From: Alloalcanivorax balearicus MACL04
GTDB lineage: Bacteria > Pseudomonadota > Gammaproteobacteria > Pseudomonadales > Alcanivoracaceae
Reading direction: 5' to 3'
NCBI RefSeq assembly: GCF_025532145.1
Contig: NZ_ARXS01000001.1
Span: 1 to 64,000, forward strand
Length of the DNA stretch: 64,000 nt
The notes under the pieces were generated by a model, which saw only the letters and a program-made list of their open reading frames with translations, was not told where the DNA came from and did no database searches. The translations under genes were made by a program, and so were the position numbers. This document shows, one piece after another, positions 51,691 to 61,064 of the stretch. Numbering within the stretch: position 1 is the stretch's first letter; each line of letters opens with the position of its first letter.

Positions 51691-52872
51691 TCAGAGGCGT
51701 TCGACAATGGTCACGTTGGCCAGACCGCCACCTTCACACATGGTCTGCAGACCATAGCGTTTGTTGCGCTTTTTCAGAGCATGCAACAGCGTGGTCATCA
51801 GCTTGGTGCCGGAGCCGCCCAGCGGGTGCCCCAGGGAAATGGCGCCGCCGTTCACGTTCAGACGATCGGCGTCGGCGCCCAGCGTTTTCAGCCAGGCCAG
51901 CGGTACCGGCGCGAAAGCTTCGTTGACTTCAAAAAGGTCAATGTCATCGATACTCATGCCCGCTTTCTTCAGTGCCCGCTCGGTGGCCGGAATCGGCGCT
52001 TCCAGCATGATCACCGGATCGTGGCCGATCACGGTCAAATGGTGGATGCGAGCCATGGGCTCCAGCCCCAGGGCTTTCAGACCGCGTTCGTTGACCACCA
52101 TGACGCCGGACGCGCCATCACAGATCTGGCTGGCGGTGGCGGCGGTGATACGTCCCCCTTCCTTCAGCAATTTGACGTTCTGAATGCCTTCCAGGGTGGC
52201 GTCGAAACGAATGCCTTCATCCACATCGTGGGTTTCGCCGTCACCGGCACCATCGATACCGCGAACCGGCAGCGGCACGATTTCGTCCTTGAAGTCACCC
52301 GCTTCGGTAGCACGTTTGGCGCGTTCATGACTGAGCAGGGCAAAACGATCCAGCTCGTCCTTGGTCAGGTCGTACTTCTCCGCCATCATCTCGGCGCCCA
52401 TGAACTGGCTGAAATCCGGTATATCCGGGTAGCGTTCCTTCATCGCCGGGCTGAAGTAGTGCCCCAACCCCTGCTGACGCGCCAGGGAGGACGGCGACCC
52501 CATGGGTACCCGGCTCATGGATTCCACGCCGGCGGCGATAACGATGTCCTGGGTGCCGGACATCACCGCCTGGGCGGCAAAATGCAATGCCTGCTGGGAT
52601 GACCCGCACTGACGATCCACCGAGGTGGCCGGCACCGATTCCGGCAGGCGCGAGGCCAGTACCGCGTTGCGGGCCACGTTATTGGACTGCTCACCGGCCT
52701 GGCCGACGCAGCCCATGATCACATCCTCGATCAGAGCCGGGTCCGCATCGGCGCGATCCAGCAGGGCATTGAGTACCTGGCCGGCCAGGTCGGCGGGGTG
52801 CCAGCCGGAGAGACGGCCGCCCCGGCGGCCACCCGCGGTGCGGGCCGCGGCAACGATATAGGCTTCACTCAT
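51691..52872 (-). CDS. Acetyl-CoA C-acyltransferase (thiolase)
   Basis: A 393-residue thiolase that cleaves 3-oxoacyl-CoA to acetyl-CoA and a shortened acyl-CoA. The nucleophile is Cys89 (VDRQCGSS), with His349 (SLGHPLGGSG) and Cys379 (MCEGGGLAN). Length matches FadA-type enzymes. It lies in a minus-strand run SDR, thiolase, acyl-CoA ligase, which supplies three steps of beta-oxidation. Confidence 0.93.
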   Translation of the reverse strand: MSEAYIVAAARTAGGRRGGRLSGWHPADLAGQVLNALLDRADADPALIEDVIMGCVGQAGEQSNNVARNAVLASRLPESVPATSVDRQCGSSQQALHFAAQAVMSGTQDIVIAAGVESMSRVPMGSPSSLARQQGLGHYFSPAMKERYPDIPDFSQFMGAEMMAEKYDLTKDELDRFALLSHERAKRATEAGDFKDEIVPLPVRGIDGAGDGETHDVDEGIRFDATLEGIQNVKLLKEGGRITAATASQICDGASGVMVVNERGLKALGLEPMARIHHLTVIGHDPVIMLEAPIPATERALKKAGMSIDDIDLFEVNEAFAPVPLAWLKTLGADADRLNVNGGAISLGHPLGGSGTKLMTTLLHALKKRNKRYGLQTMCEGGGLANVTIVERL

Positions 52873-52989
52873 GTTTCGATCCTTCCTGCGGCGTGCCGCC
52901 CGACACGGACGGCACCGATTGATTGAATTCTCAAAGCGTGACAGGGCGGGAGCACCGTCCGAAGCGACGATTTTCCCGCCACTGCCGGA

Positions 52990-53772
52990 TCACCGCGGTG
53001 CCATGCGGATGGCACCGTCCAGGCGCACACTCTCACCGTTGAAGTAGCCATTGACGATCATGGTTTCCGCCAGCTGGGCGAATTCATCGGGGCTGCCCAA
53101 CCGCTTCGGAAACGGCACCGAGGCCGACAGGGACTGTTTCACGTTTTCCGGCAAACGGGCCAGCAATGGGGTCTCAAAGATACCCGGCATGATGGTGTTG
53201 ACACGGATGCCCTCGCTCATCAGGTCACGGGCCATGGGCAGTGTCATGCCCACCAGGGCGGCCTTCGAGGCGGAGTAGGCGGTCTGCCCGATCTGGCCAT
53301 CCTGAGCGGCCACCGAGGCGGTGTTGATCATCACCCCACGCTCGCCGTGCTCGAGCGGATCCAGGGACAACATGCCCTTGGCCGCCTTGGCGGAGCAACG
53401 GAAGGAGCCAACCAGGTTGATCTGGACAATGCGATTGAACTGATCGATCGGATAATGATTGGTGGTGCCGTCCTTCTTGTCCCGGCCGGCGGTCTTGGCG
53501 GAGCCTCCGATGCCCGCGCAGTTCACCAGGATGCGCTCCTGGCCGATGGCGGCACGGGCCTTTTCGAAGCCTTGATCCACGGACGCATCATCGGTGACGT
53601 CCACTTTGCAGAACACGCCGCCCAGTTCAGCCGCCAGGGCTTCACCCTGCTCTTCATTGACATCGAACAGCGCCACTCGCACCCCGTGGGCGGCCAGCCG
53701 CCGGGCGGTGGCCGCTCCCAGACCGGAAGCCCCACCGGTAATCACTGCGCTCACGGAAGAATCCAGTTTCAT
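52990..53772 (-). CDS. SDR, probable 3-hydroxyacyl-CoA dehydrogenase (type 2-like)
   Basis: A 260-residue SDR with TGGASGLG at residues 12-19, NCAG at 83-86 and the catalytic set Ser152, Tyr165, Lys169 (YSASK). The insert GTTNHYPIDQFNRIVQINL and the C-terminus resemble HSD17B10, the type 2 hydroxyacyl-CoA dehydrogenase, which also acts on methyl-branched acyl-CoAs. GAAGGATTTCCT precedes the ATG at 53772; a frame to 53850 has no such site. It is first gene of the thiolase run and divergent from the LuxR regulator. Confidence 0.88.
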   Translation of the reverse strand: MKLDSSVSAVITGGASGLGAATARRLAAHGVRVALFDVNEEQGEALAAELGGVFCKVDVTDDASVDQGFEKARAAIGQERILVNCAGIGGSAKTAGRDKKDGTTNHYPIDQFNRIVQINLVGSFRCSAKAAKGMLSLDPLEHGERGVMINTASVAAQDGQIGQTAYSASKAALVGMTLPMARDLMSEGIRVNTIMPGIFETPLLARLPENVKQSLSASVPFPKRLGSPDEFAQLAETMIVNGYFNGESVRLDGAIRMAPR

Positions 53773-54318
53773 AGGAAATCCTTCAATTAACTTATAAAGG
53801 GATGGCAGCAGCGCTGGGCGGCTCCGAGAACACTGCATCGCAATGAGCACTGAAATTCCAGGAAGTATCCAGGTTCTGACGGTGTACGTTCGTTCTCTTT
53901 TAATGCCACGGCGAAACCGCGCCGCTGCCTGCCTGCTTAGGCTCTAAAAGGCTAGGAGAGTGCGCGGATACTGGATATCGTCTAAATGGACGAAACAATG
54001 CAAGCCCTTTGATATTTATGGAATAAACAGAAATGAGGCCCTGGTTTTCTCGTCTGATCCCTGGCGAAAACTGCCGGTTGCGGTTGGCAAAACCTCGCCC
54101 CCTGACCGGGTTCATTGACAACCCCCTGCCACCTCCCTACAAGTAACCACACTGGCTTGAACATAAGCTCCCACGGCTGTAGTTTTCAGGATACCCTTTG
54201 GTAGGTGCGGAAATTTGCGCCTGTATTTTGCCCTGGCAGCACACTTGGCAGCACATAAGGCCATAACAACAAGAACCGATGGTTGCATCGGCTCGGTTCA
54301 CCCCTGAGGTAGGCTTCC
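53773..54318. other. Intergenic control region between SDR run and LuxR gene
   Basis: 546 bases without a convincing gene. It should contain divergent promoters. The only clear structure is a pair of direct repeats at 54234-54255. Bases 53950-54100 are A/T-rich compared with the surroundings. Confidence 0.6.
54234..54255. promoter_or_regulatory. Direct repeats, putative regulator site
   Basis: TGGCAGCACA occurs twice with starts 12 bases apart, 64 bases before the LuxR/MalT-type gene. MalT-family activators bind direct repeats, so this could be an autoregulatory site. Confidence 0.45.
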
Positions 54319-57051
54319 ATGAAGACGTCGAGCTATCTGCTTTCCACGAGGGCGCTGCTCAACAGCAAGTTGAGCCCGCCCACGTCGCATTCTTCACAGG
54401 TTACCCGCACCCGTATCCGTGACTCCGTGGTGGGGGCCAGCGCCGCCAAGCTGGTGTTATTCCAGGCGCCGGCGGGCTTTGGCAAATCCACCCTGATGGC
54501 GCAATGCCTGGAACGGTTTGAGTCCGAGGGCGTGGCCACCGCCTGGTTGACCCTGGACGACGCCGACAACGACATTCAACGCTTTCTCTCCTGCGTCGAG
54601 GCGGCCATCTCCTCGATGATGGAACTGCCCCAGGAACCGGAACGCGGCCTGCATTCCAGCAAGTCGCCCGGCGACACCGCGCTGGAACTGGTCACCAGCC
54701 TGGCCGCCGAACACGCCGCCTTTGCCCTGTTCCTGGATGATTTTGAACGGATCCACGAACCCACCGTGCTGGGACTGGTGCGTGAAATCATCGATCACCT
54801 GCCGCACAACTGCCGCCTGGTGATCGGCTCCCGCAGCGTGCCGGAGCTGGGCCTGGGCCGGCTGCGTGCGCGTGGGAGGCTGTTGGAAATCGACTCCGAA
54901 CTGATGCGTTTTTCCAAGGAAGAAACCCATCAGTTTCTCAATGACTGCCGCCAGCTGTCGCTGTCGCTGGACGATCTCGGCCATATCCACGACAAAACCG
55001 AAGGCTGGGTGGCGGCGCTCTGGCTCGCTTCCCTGGCATTGGAGCACCACCCGGCGCCGGCGGAGTTCATTGCCAGCTTCTCTGGCGAGAATCGCGCGGT
55101 GGCCCATTATCTGGCCGAGGATGTGCTCTCCCAGCAACCGCCGCGGGTGAGGAATTTCCTGCTGCGCACCAGCATCCTGCGCTACATGAGCGTACCGCTG
55201 TGCAACGCCCTGTTGCCGGACACCGATAGCGAATCGCTGATCAACCTGCTCAACGAGGCCAATATCTTCCTGGTGCCGATCGAGGGCCAGGAGCGGCTGT
55301 ACCGCTATCACAGCCTGTTCGCTGATTTCCTGCGCGCCCAGTTGGAGCAGCACCTGCCCCAGGAAGTCCCCTATCTGCACCGCGCCGCCTCGCACTGGTT
55401 CGAGGATCAGCACCGCCCGGTACCGGCCATTGACCACGCCCTGGAGGGCAAGGATTACCGCCGCGCTCTGGAGTTACTGTCGGTGCACGGTGAGGAGCTG
55501 CTGGCCCAGGGGCGCATGCGTCTGTTGGCGCGCTGGTTCGAGACCATCCCGGCGGAGCGTCTGGATGGCTATCCGCTGCTACAGGCGATTCATGTCTGGG
55601 CGCTGTGTTTCACAGCCAGCCCGCGCAAGGCCATGGATCTGCTGCAGCGCACCGGCCTGGAAAACTCCCGCGATCCGCAAATCCGTCCCCATGTGCTGGC
55701 GCTGCGCCCGTCGATTCTGGCGATCATGGACGACTTCGAGGAAGCCTACCGGATCGGCCGCGAAGCCCTGAAGCAATTGCCCAACGGCGACCCTTTCGCC
55801 GACACCGCGCTGGTCAATACCGTGGCCAATGCCTATTCGGTGATGGGCGAATACCAGGAAGCCCGGCAGCTGCTGGACGGCGCCCGCGATGTCCAGGGTG
55901 TCTACGAAAGCGCCTTCAATGCCATGTATTCCGAGTCGGTGGAAGGCATCATCGACTTGCAGGAAGGCCGCCAGCGCCAGGCCGCCGCCCGCTTCCGTCT
56001 CGCGGTGGGCATGACCCGGGCGCGCGGCGCCTTCTCCTTCAGCGGCACCACCGGTAATGCCTGGGCCGGCGTACTGCATGCCAGTGCCGTCTACGAATCC
56101 AATGACCTGCCGCAAGCGGCGCGACTGCTCAATGTCTATGTGCCGCTGGTGCGCGACATCGGCCTGCCGGATCACATGATCCTTGGCGACGTCATGCTCT
56201 CCCGCATCGCCTTCCACGAGAGCGATCTGGATAAGGCCTTCCAGATTCTGGCCTCACTGGAGTTGACCGGACACCGGCGCCAACAGCCTAGGGTGGTCGC
56301 CACGGCTCGCCTGGAACGGGCCCACCTGATGCTGCTGCAGGGTGACGAAGAGGCCTCCCTGGCCGAACTGGAACGGGCCGATGACCCACAAGTATGGGAC
56401 CGGGTGAAGGGACTGCGGCTGCTGGCCAACGACCTGGAAACCGCGCAAATCGGCCGGTTACGCTGGGAGAGTCTGGTCGGCGACGCCGGCAGCGCGGTGG
56501 AGAGGCTACGCGAAGCGATCGCGGAAGCGGTGCACGATTCCCGCTACCGTCGCGCCTGTAAGCTACGCCTGTTCCTGGCCGTGGCGCTGCAGCGCAAGGG
56601 GCAGTTGCGCGGCGCCCTGGAAGAAATGGAGAAGGTGCTCAAGGAAGCCTGCCGTGAAGGTTACTTCCGCCTGATCCTGGACGAAGGCCCGCGAGTGGGC
56701 GCGCTGGTGGTGCATCTGCAGTCCGATACGCTCGAGCGGAAACAGGATCGCCGCGAGCCACTGTTCGCCGAGTATCTGCAGCAATTGCTGCAAGGATTCG
56801 GCCCCACCGTGTTCAATGCTTATCCGCCAGTGGAAGATGCCCAGGCGCTGCTACTGCCCGAACCGCTGACGCGCAAGGAAATCCGCGTGCTCAAGCTGCT
56901 CGCGGAAGGGCACTCCAACAGCGCCATGGCGGAAAAGCTGTTTGTCTCCGACAGCACCATCCGTACCCATTTACGCAACATCAATGCCAAGCTCAACGCC
57001 AGCAACCGCACCGAAGCGGTGGCCATTGCCCGCAAGGCCGGGGTGGTTTAG
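54319..57051 (+). CDS. LuxR-family ATP-dependent regulator (MalT/AlkS-like)
   Basis: A 910-residue STAND-type activator. The NTPase Walker A QAPAGFGKST is at residues 49-58 and FALFLDDFERI gives Walker B near 143. A winged-helix region and a long array of helical TPR-like repeats (about 380-780) follow. The LuxR helix-turn-helix is at the C-terminus (LTRKEIRVLKLLAEGHSNSA from about 849, then SDSTIRTHLRNI). Size and layout match MalT, AcoK and AlkS, which bind an inducer plus ATP. The neighbouring fatty-acid genes make an alkane, acid or acyl-CoA signal plausible. GAGGTAGGCTTCC precedes the ATG. Confidence 0.9.
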   Translation: MKTSSYLLSTRALLNSKLSPPTSHSSQVTRTRIRDSVVGASAAKLVLFQAPAGFGKSTLMAQCLERFESEGVATAWLTLDDADNDIQRFLSCVEAAISSMMELPQEPERGLHSSKSPGDTALELVTSLAAEHAAFALFLDDFERIHEPTVLGLVREIIDHLPHNCRLVIGSRSVPELGLGRLRARGRLLEIDSELMRFSKEETHQFLNDCRQLSLSLDDLGHIHDKTEGWVAALWLASLALEHHPAPAEFIASFSGENRAVAHYLAEDVLSQQPPRVRNFLLRTSILRYMSVPLCNALLPDTDSESLINLLNEANIFLVPIEGQERLYRYHSLFADFLRAQLEQHLPQEVPYLHRAASHWFEDQHRPVPAIDHALEGKDYRRALELLSVHGEELLAQGRMRLLARWFETIPAERLDGYPLLQAIHVWALCFTASPRKAMDLLQRTGLENSRDPQIRPHVLALRPSILAIMDDFEEAYRIGREALKQLPNGDPFADTALVNTVANAYSVMGEYQEARQLLDGARDVQGVYESAFNAMYSESVEGIIDLQEGRQRQAAARFRLAVGMTRARGAFSFSGTTGNAWAGVLHASAVYESNDLPQAARLLNVYVPLVRDIGLPDHMILGDVMLSRIAFHESDLDKAFQILASLELTGHRRQQPRVVATARLERAHLMLLQGDEEASLAELERADDPQVWDRVKGLRLLANDLETAQIGRLRWESLVGDAGSAVERLREAIAEAVHDSRYRRACKLRLFLAVALQRKGQLRGALEEMEKVLKEACREGYFRLILDEGPRVGALVVHLQSDTLERKQDRREPLFAEYLQQLLQGFGPTVFNAYPPVEDAQALLLPEPLTRKEIRVLKLLAEGHSNSAMAEKLFVSDSTIRTHLRNINAKLNASNRTEAVAIARKAGVV

Positions 57052-57083
57052 ATCTGGAGACATAAATCAGAGATGGCTACACA

Positions 57084-57163
57084 GCCGCTGTAGGAGCTTG
57101 CCTGCAAGCGAATCCTTGGAGTTCGAAAGCACAATTCGCTTGCAGGCAAGCTCCTACAGCGGC
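57084..57163. repeat. REP-like perfect palindrome
   Basis: Two exact 30-base arms (57084-57113 and 57134-57163) around 20 bases. The arm begins GCCGCTGTAGGAGCTTGCCT. This is the most complete member of the family and lies between convergent genes. Confidence 0.93.
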
Positions 57164-57185
57164 TACGTGTGCAGGCAAACGCCGG

Positions 57186-58493
57186 CTACGCCAGGATCAG
57201 AAAAGCGCGGAAATCATTCACGTTGGTATGGGTGGGGCCAGTAACCACCAGGCCGTCCAGTGCCCGGAAGAAGCCGTAGGCATCATGGTCAGCCAGCGCC
57301 TGCCGGCCATCCACCTGACGCGCCCGGGCCTCGGCCATCAAACCCGGGTGGTAGACCGCGCCGGCGTTATCCTCGGTACCGTCGATGCCGTCGGTGTCAC
57401 AAGCCAGGGCATGAATACCCGGCACATCATCAAGACTCAACGCCGCCCCGAGCAGAAACTCCGCATTGCGGCCGCCTCGCCCCTTGCCGGTCACCGTCAC
57501 CGTGGTTTCGCCGCCCGATAACAGCACCAAAGGCAATCGCAAACCGCCAAAACCACCACCTCGCCGGGCCTGATGGGCCAACTCCGCGTGCAAGGCACCA
57601 AGGTCCCGGGCCTCGCCTTCGAGACGGTCGGACAGCACCGCCGCCGCCACTCCCTGCTCCCGCGCCCGCCGGGCAGCGGCACGCAGGCTCAGTGCCGGCG
57701 TGGCAATGCAGTTGAGACGAGTGGACTGAAAACAGGGTGCTCCGGGTTTCGGAGTTTCCGACGCCGGGTCCTCCAGGTGACAGCGTACCGCCTCCGGGAC
57801 GTCGATACCGTAGCGTTCCAGCACCGCCAGCGCCTGGGCCGAAGTGGAAGCGTCCGGCACGGTGGGACCGGACGCGATGACGCTGGGGTCATCGCCGGGC
57901 ACATCGGAAATCACCAGCGTGTGGGATTCAGCGGGCGCCAATGCCTCGGCCAGGCGCCCGCCCTTGATCGCCGACAGGTGCTTGCGCACCGTATTGATCT
58001 CATGGATGGCGGCGCCGCAGCGTAACAGTTCACCAGTGAGCGCCTGTTTGCAGGCCAGGGACAGGCCGGCGGCGGGCAGACTCAGCAGTGACGAGCCGCC
58101 GCCGGAGATCAGACACAACACCCGGTCTCCCGGTCCCGCCGCCCGGGCCAGTTCCAGAATACGCCGAGCGGCCCGTTCTCCGGCCTCGTCCGGTACCGGA
58201 TGCGCGGCTTCCACCACTTCGATATGGCGAGTGGGCAGACCATGACCGTAACGGGTCACCACCAGGCCGGTCAGCGGGCCGGACCAATGCGCTTCCACCG
58301 CCCGCGCCATGGCCGCCGCCGCTTTACCGGCACCGAGCACCAGCAACGGACCGCCATCGTCTTCCGGCAACCAGGGCGGAACACAGTGTTCCGGTTGCGC
58401 GGCGAGGACCGCCGCGTCGAACAGTTCACGCAGAAGGCGCCGGGGCGCCTCCGGATCCTGCAATAGGTCCACCCGTATCACCTCACGGGACAA
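57186..58493 (-). CDS. Glycerate 2-kinase (GckA/TtuD type, DUF4147-MOFRL)
   Basis: A 435-residue kinase that phosphorylates D-glycerate to 2-phosphoglycerate. The N-terminal domain has LVLGAGKAAAAMARAVEAHW and LISGGGSSLLSLP. The C-terminal MOFRL domain has LLSGGETTVTVTGKGRGGRN and ends GPTHTNVNDFRAFLIL. It is last in the acyl-CoA operon, 14 bases after a crotonase gene, an odd place for a glycerate enzyme. With the hydroxypyruvate-reductase-like gene at 7475 it could form a glycerate route. The family call is firm; the role here is not. Confidence 0.9.
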   Translation of the reverse strand: MSREVIRVDLLQDPEAPRRLLRELFDAAVLAAQPEHCVPPWLPEDDGGPLLVLGAGKAAAAMARAVEAHWSGPLTGLVVTRYGHGLPTRHIEVVEAAHPVPDEAGERAARRILELARAAGPGDRVLCLISGGGSSLLSLPAAGLSLACKQALTGELLRCGAAIHEINTVRKHLSAIKGGRLAEALAPAESHTLVISDVPGDDPSVIASGPTVPDASTSAQALAVLERYGIDVPEAVRCHLEDPASETPKPGAPCFQSTRLNCIATPALSLRAAARRAREQGVAAAVLSDRLEGEARDLGALHAELAHQARRGGGFGGLRLPLVLLSGGETTVTVTGKGRGGRNAEFLLGAALSLDDVPGIHALACDTDGIDGTEDNAGAVYHPGLMAEARARQVDGRQALADHDAYGFFRALDGLVVTGPTHTNVNDFRAFLILA

Positions 58494-58507
58494 TCACAAA
58501 AGAACGC

Positions 58508-59335
58508 TCAATGCTCCGGATCACGGAACACCGGCGCACGCTTCTCCATTCTGGCATAAACCGCTTCGACCTGGTTGGGCTGGCCGATGATCGCATCCTG
58601 TTCCACCGATTCCGCCAGCAGCACCCGGGCGGCCTGCTCCTGCGGCATGGCGGATTGATTGAGCAGGCGCTTCATGGCGCGCACCGCATGGGGGTTGCGG
58701 CCGGCGATGTCCCGGGCCATGGCCAGGGCTTCCTCGCGGGGAGACTCGCATACCCGCGTCACCAGTCCCAGGTCCGCCGCCTCTTCACCATCGAAAATAC
58801 GGCCGGAATAGCACAGTTCGCGCACCCGATCCGGTCGTACCAATTCGCTGATCAGCACCATGCCGGCCATATCCGGCACCAGCCCCCACTGAATCTCCAT
58901 CACCGACCAGCGGGAATCGGCGCGGGCCAGACGCAGGTCCGCGCCCAGGGCGACTTGCAGGCCACCGCCAAAGGCGACACCGTGGACCGCGGCAATCACC
59001 GGAACCGGCACATCGCGCCAGACCATGGCGGCGTACTGGGCCTGATTGCTGTCGCCGTGGGTGCGTTCGGCCAGGGTTTTACGGCCGCCGACACCAGCGC
59101 CGCTGCCTTGCGCCATGCGCGAGAAATTTTCCATGTCCAGCCCGGCGCAAAAGCTCTTGCCCTCACCGCTGAGCACCACGGCGCGCAGCCCCTGCCAGGC
59201 GGAAAGCCGCTCCGCCATCCCGGCCAGGGCGGCAAACAGCTCGCTGTTCAGTGCGTTGTGCTTGTCCGGCCGGTTGAGGCGAACCTCCACCACCCCGGGC
59301 GTCTCGGTTTCGATCACACGGATCACGTCATTCAT
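58508..59335 (-). CDS. Enoyl-CoA hydratase/isomerase (crotonase) family
   Basis: A 275-residue crotonase. The CoA site and oxyanion hole are FCAGLDME near 64-71 and GVAFGGGLQVALGADLRL near 119-136; the acid region is MEIQWGLVPDMAGM. An insert between the two carries KTLAERTHGDSNQAQ. It could be a hydratase or an isomerase. GAGGAGAAACC precedes the ATG at 59335. It lies between the SDR and the glycerate kinase gene in the operon. Confidence 0.88.
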   Translation of the reverse strand: MNDVIRVIETETPGVVEVRLNRPDKHNALNSELFAALAGMAERLSAWQGLRAVVLSGEGKSFCAGLDMENFSRMAQGSGAGVGGRKTLAERTHGDSNQAQYAAMVWRDVPVPVIAAVHGVAFGGGLQVALGADLRLARADSRWSVMEIQWGLVPDMAGMVLISELVRPDRVRELCYSGRIFDGEEAADLGLVTRVCESPREEALAMARDIAGRNPHAVRAMKRLLNQSAMPQEQAARVLLAESVEQDAIIGQPNQVEAVYARMEKRAPVFRDPEH

Positions 59336-59363
59336 GGTTTCTCCTCGGGCCAGACAGCCGCGC

Positions 59364-60248
59364 TCACGAACGCTGCTGCTTGTCCTTTTCGTTCTGGCGG
59401 GTAATGGCATCCCGGGCCTGTTGCCACTCATCATCGCCCCAGGCCGCGAGTTCGGCAAAGTTACCACCGTCCGCCTGATAACGCCCGCCGTCGATGGCGA
59501 TGGTCTGGCCGTTCACATACTCGGAACCCGGCGCCAGCAAATAGGCCGCCAGGTTGGCCAGTTCCGGCATCTTGCCCGGACGCCCCATGGGACACCCCCG
59601 CACCTGCATGCCGCCGAGCGGCCCCAGCCGCTTACTCATGCCCTCGGTGGGGAACAGGCCCGGCGCGATGGCATTGAAGCGCAACCCCCGGTTACCCCAT
59701 TCCACCGCCAGCGACTGAGTCATGGCGTGAAGGCCGGCCTTGGACATGGCGGAAGGCACCACGAACGGGGAACCATTCCATACCCAGGTGGTAAGGATGG
59801 ACACTACCGACGCACTGACGCCTTCCGCCAGCCAGCGCTTGCCACAGGCCTGGGTGACCAGGAAGCTGCCACGAAACACAATGCTGGAAATGGCATCGAA
59901 GCCGCGGCTGGACAGGTCCTCGGTGCGGCTGATGAAGTTGCCGGCGGCATTGTTGAGCAATCCGGTCAGGGCGCCACCGTCCTTCCAGATGGTATCGACC
60001 ATCGCCTCGATGGCGTCGGCATCACGAATATCACAGGTAACCGGCACCACGGTGCCGCCATGGGTGTCCATCAAGGCTTTCGCGGTCTCTTCCAGGACCG
60101 CGCCACGGCGGCCACAGATATACACGCGGGCACCGAGGATCAGCAAAGCCTCGGCCATTTCCCGGCCCAGGCCGGTACCCCCGCCGGTCACCAGAATGCG
60201 GTGGTCCTTGAGCAGATCGGGGCGGAACATCAAATCACTGGCTTGCAC
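59364..60248 (-). CDS. SDR resembling 2,4-dienoyl-CoA reductase
   Basis: A 294-residue SDR with the cofactor loop TGGGTGLG near 21-28, NNAAGNFISRTEDLS and FRGSFLVTQA. The segment where classical SDRs have YxxxK reads SAMSK, so the catalytic Tyr is missing there; this matches eukaryotic-type 2,4-dienoyl-CoA reductases, which use another Tyr. Such enzymes reduce dienoyl-CoAs from unsaturated acids. The start is GTG at 60248 with GGAGGAAATAACC; no ATG nearby has a better site. It follows the crotonase gene by 16 bases. Confidence 0.86.
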   Translation of the reverse strand: MQASDLMFRPDLLKDHRILVTGGGTGLGREMAEALLILGARVYICGRRGAVLEETAKALMDTHGGTVVPVTCDIRDADAIEAMVDTIWKDGGALTGLLNNAAGNFISRTEDLSSRGFDAISSIVFRGSFLVTQACGKRWLAEGVSASVVSILTTWVWNGSPFVVPSAMSKAGLHAMTQSLAVEWGNRGLRFNAIAPGLFPTEGMSKRLGPLGGMQVRGCPMGRPGKMPELANLAAYLLAPGSEYVNGQTIAIDGGRYQADGGNFAELAAWGDDEWQQARDAITRQNEKDKQQRS

Positions 60249-60264
60249 GGTTATTTCCTCCGGA

Positions 60265-61053
60265 TCAGGCATACCGGGGCGGACGTTTTTCCAGAAACGC
60301 CGCCACCCCTTCTGCAAAATTGTCGTCTTTCACGCACAGGACCTGATTGCGATCCTCCAGCGCCACCACCGCTTCCAGGCTGGGCAGATCCACCGCCAGC
60401 CCCAGGGCGTCCTTGGTCAAACGCAGGCCCAGCGGCGTGGTGGCGAGCATGTCATCGATCAGTGAACGGGCTTCTTCCTCAAGTGCCGGCAACTCATCCA
60501 CACGGCTGGCGAGCCCCAACTGGTGGGCGCGCCCGGCGTCCATGAAACGGCCGGTGAGCAGGTATTCGGCGGCCACCGAACTGCCCACCATGCGCGGCAG
60601 GAAATAGCTGACGCCGACATCGCAGCCGCCCAGGCCGATGCGAATGAAAGCGGCATTGAAACGGGCGTCCGGAGTGATCAATCGGATGTCACTGGCCAGC
60701 GCCAGAGCGAAACCGCCGCCGCTGGCACTGCCCTGAACCAGGGCGATGATCGGCTGTGGACAGCGGCGCATGTTGACCATGATGTCGCGCACTTCGCGCT
60801 GCCCGTTGAGCGCCTCCCGCACCTGGCGTTCAGCGGGAGCGTCGTGGCGCTCCTTCAGATCCAGACCGGCGCAAAAGGCACGGCCGGCACCGCGTAATAC
60901 CACCACGCGAATCTCGTCACGGTGGTACAGCTCGATGAAGTAACGGTTGAGGGAACGGATCAGATCACGGCTGAGCGCATTCAGCCGCTCGGGGCGATTG
61001 AGCGTCACCCAGGCGACGCCGTCCCGTTCCTCGATGATCAGGGACTCACTCAT
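60265..61053 (-). CDS. Enoyl-CoA hydratase/isomerase (crotonase) family
   Basis: A 262-residue crotonase: LNRPERLNALSRDLI, FCAGLDLKERHD near 64-75, GSASGGGFALALASDIRLI near 112-130, and FIRIGLGGCDVGVSYFLPRM in the acid region. Asp in GGCDVG, where hydratases have Gly or Glu contacts, is reminiscent of dienoyl-CoA isomerases. GGAGGGGTT precedes the ATG. Eleven bases separate it from the racemase gene. Confidence 0.88.
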   Translation of the reverse strand: MSESLIIEERDGVAWVTLNRPERLNALSRDLIRSLNRYFIELYHRDEIRVVVLRGAGRAFCAGLDLKERHDAPAERQVREALNGQREVRDIMVNMRRCPQPIIALVQGSASGGGFALALASDIRLITPDARFNAAFIRIGLGGCDVGVSYFLPRMVGSSVAAEYLLTGRFMDAGRAHQLGLASRVDELPALEEEARSLIDDMLATTPLGLRLTKDALGLAVDLPSLEAVVALEDRNQVLCVKDDNFAEGVAAFLEKRPPRYA

Positions 61054-61064
61054 AACCCCTCCGC

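Noticed and set aside
54319..57051. Calling the LuxR-type gene alkS or malT outright
   Set aside because: Domain order fits several STAND regulators and no alkane hydroxylase or maltose gene is adjacent, so no symbol is given.
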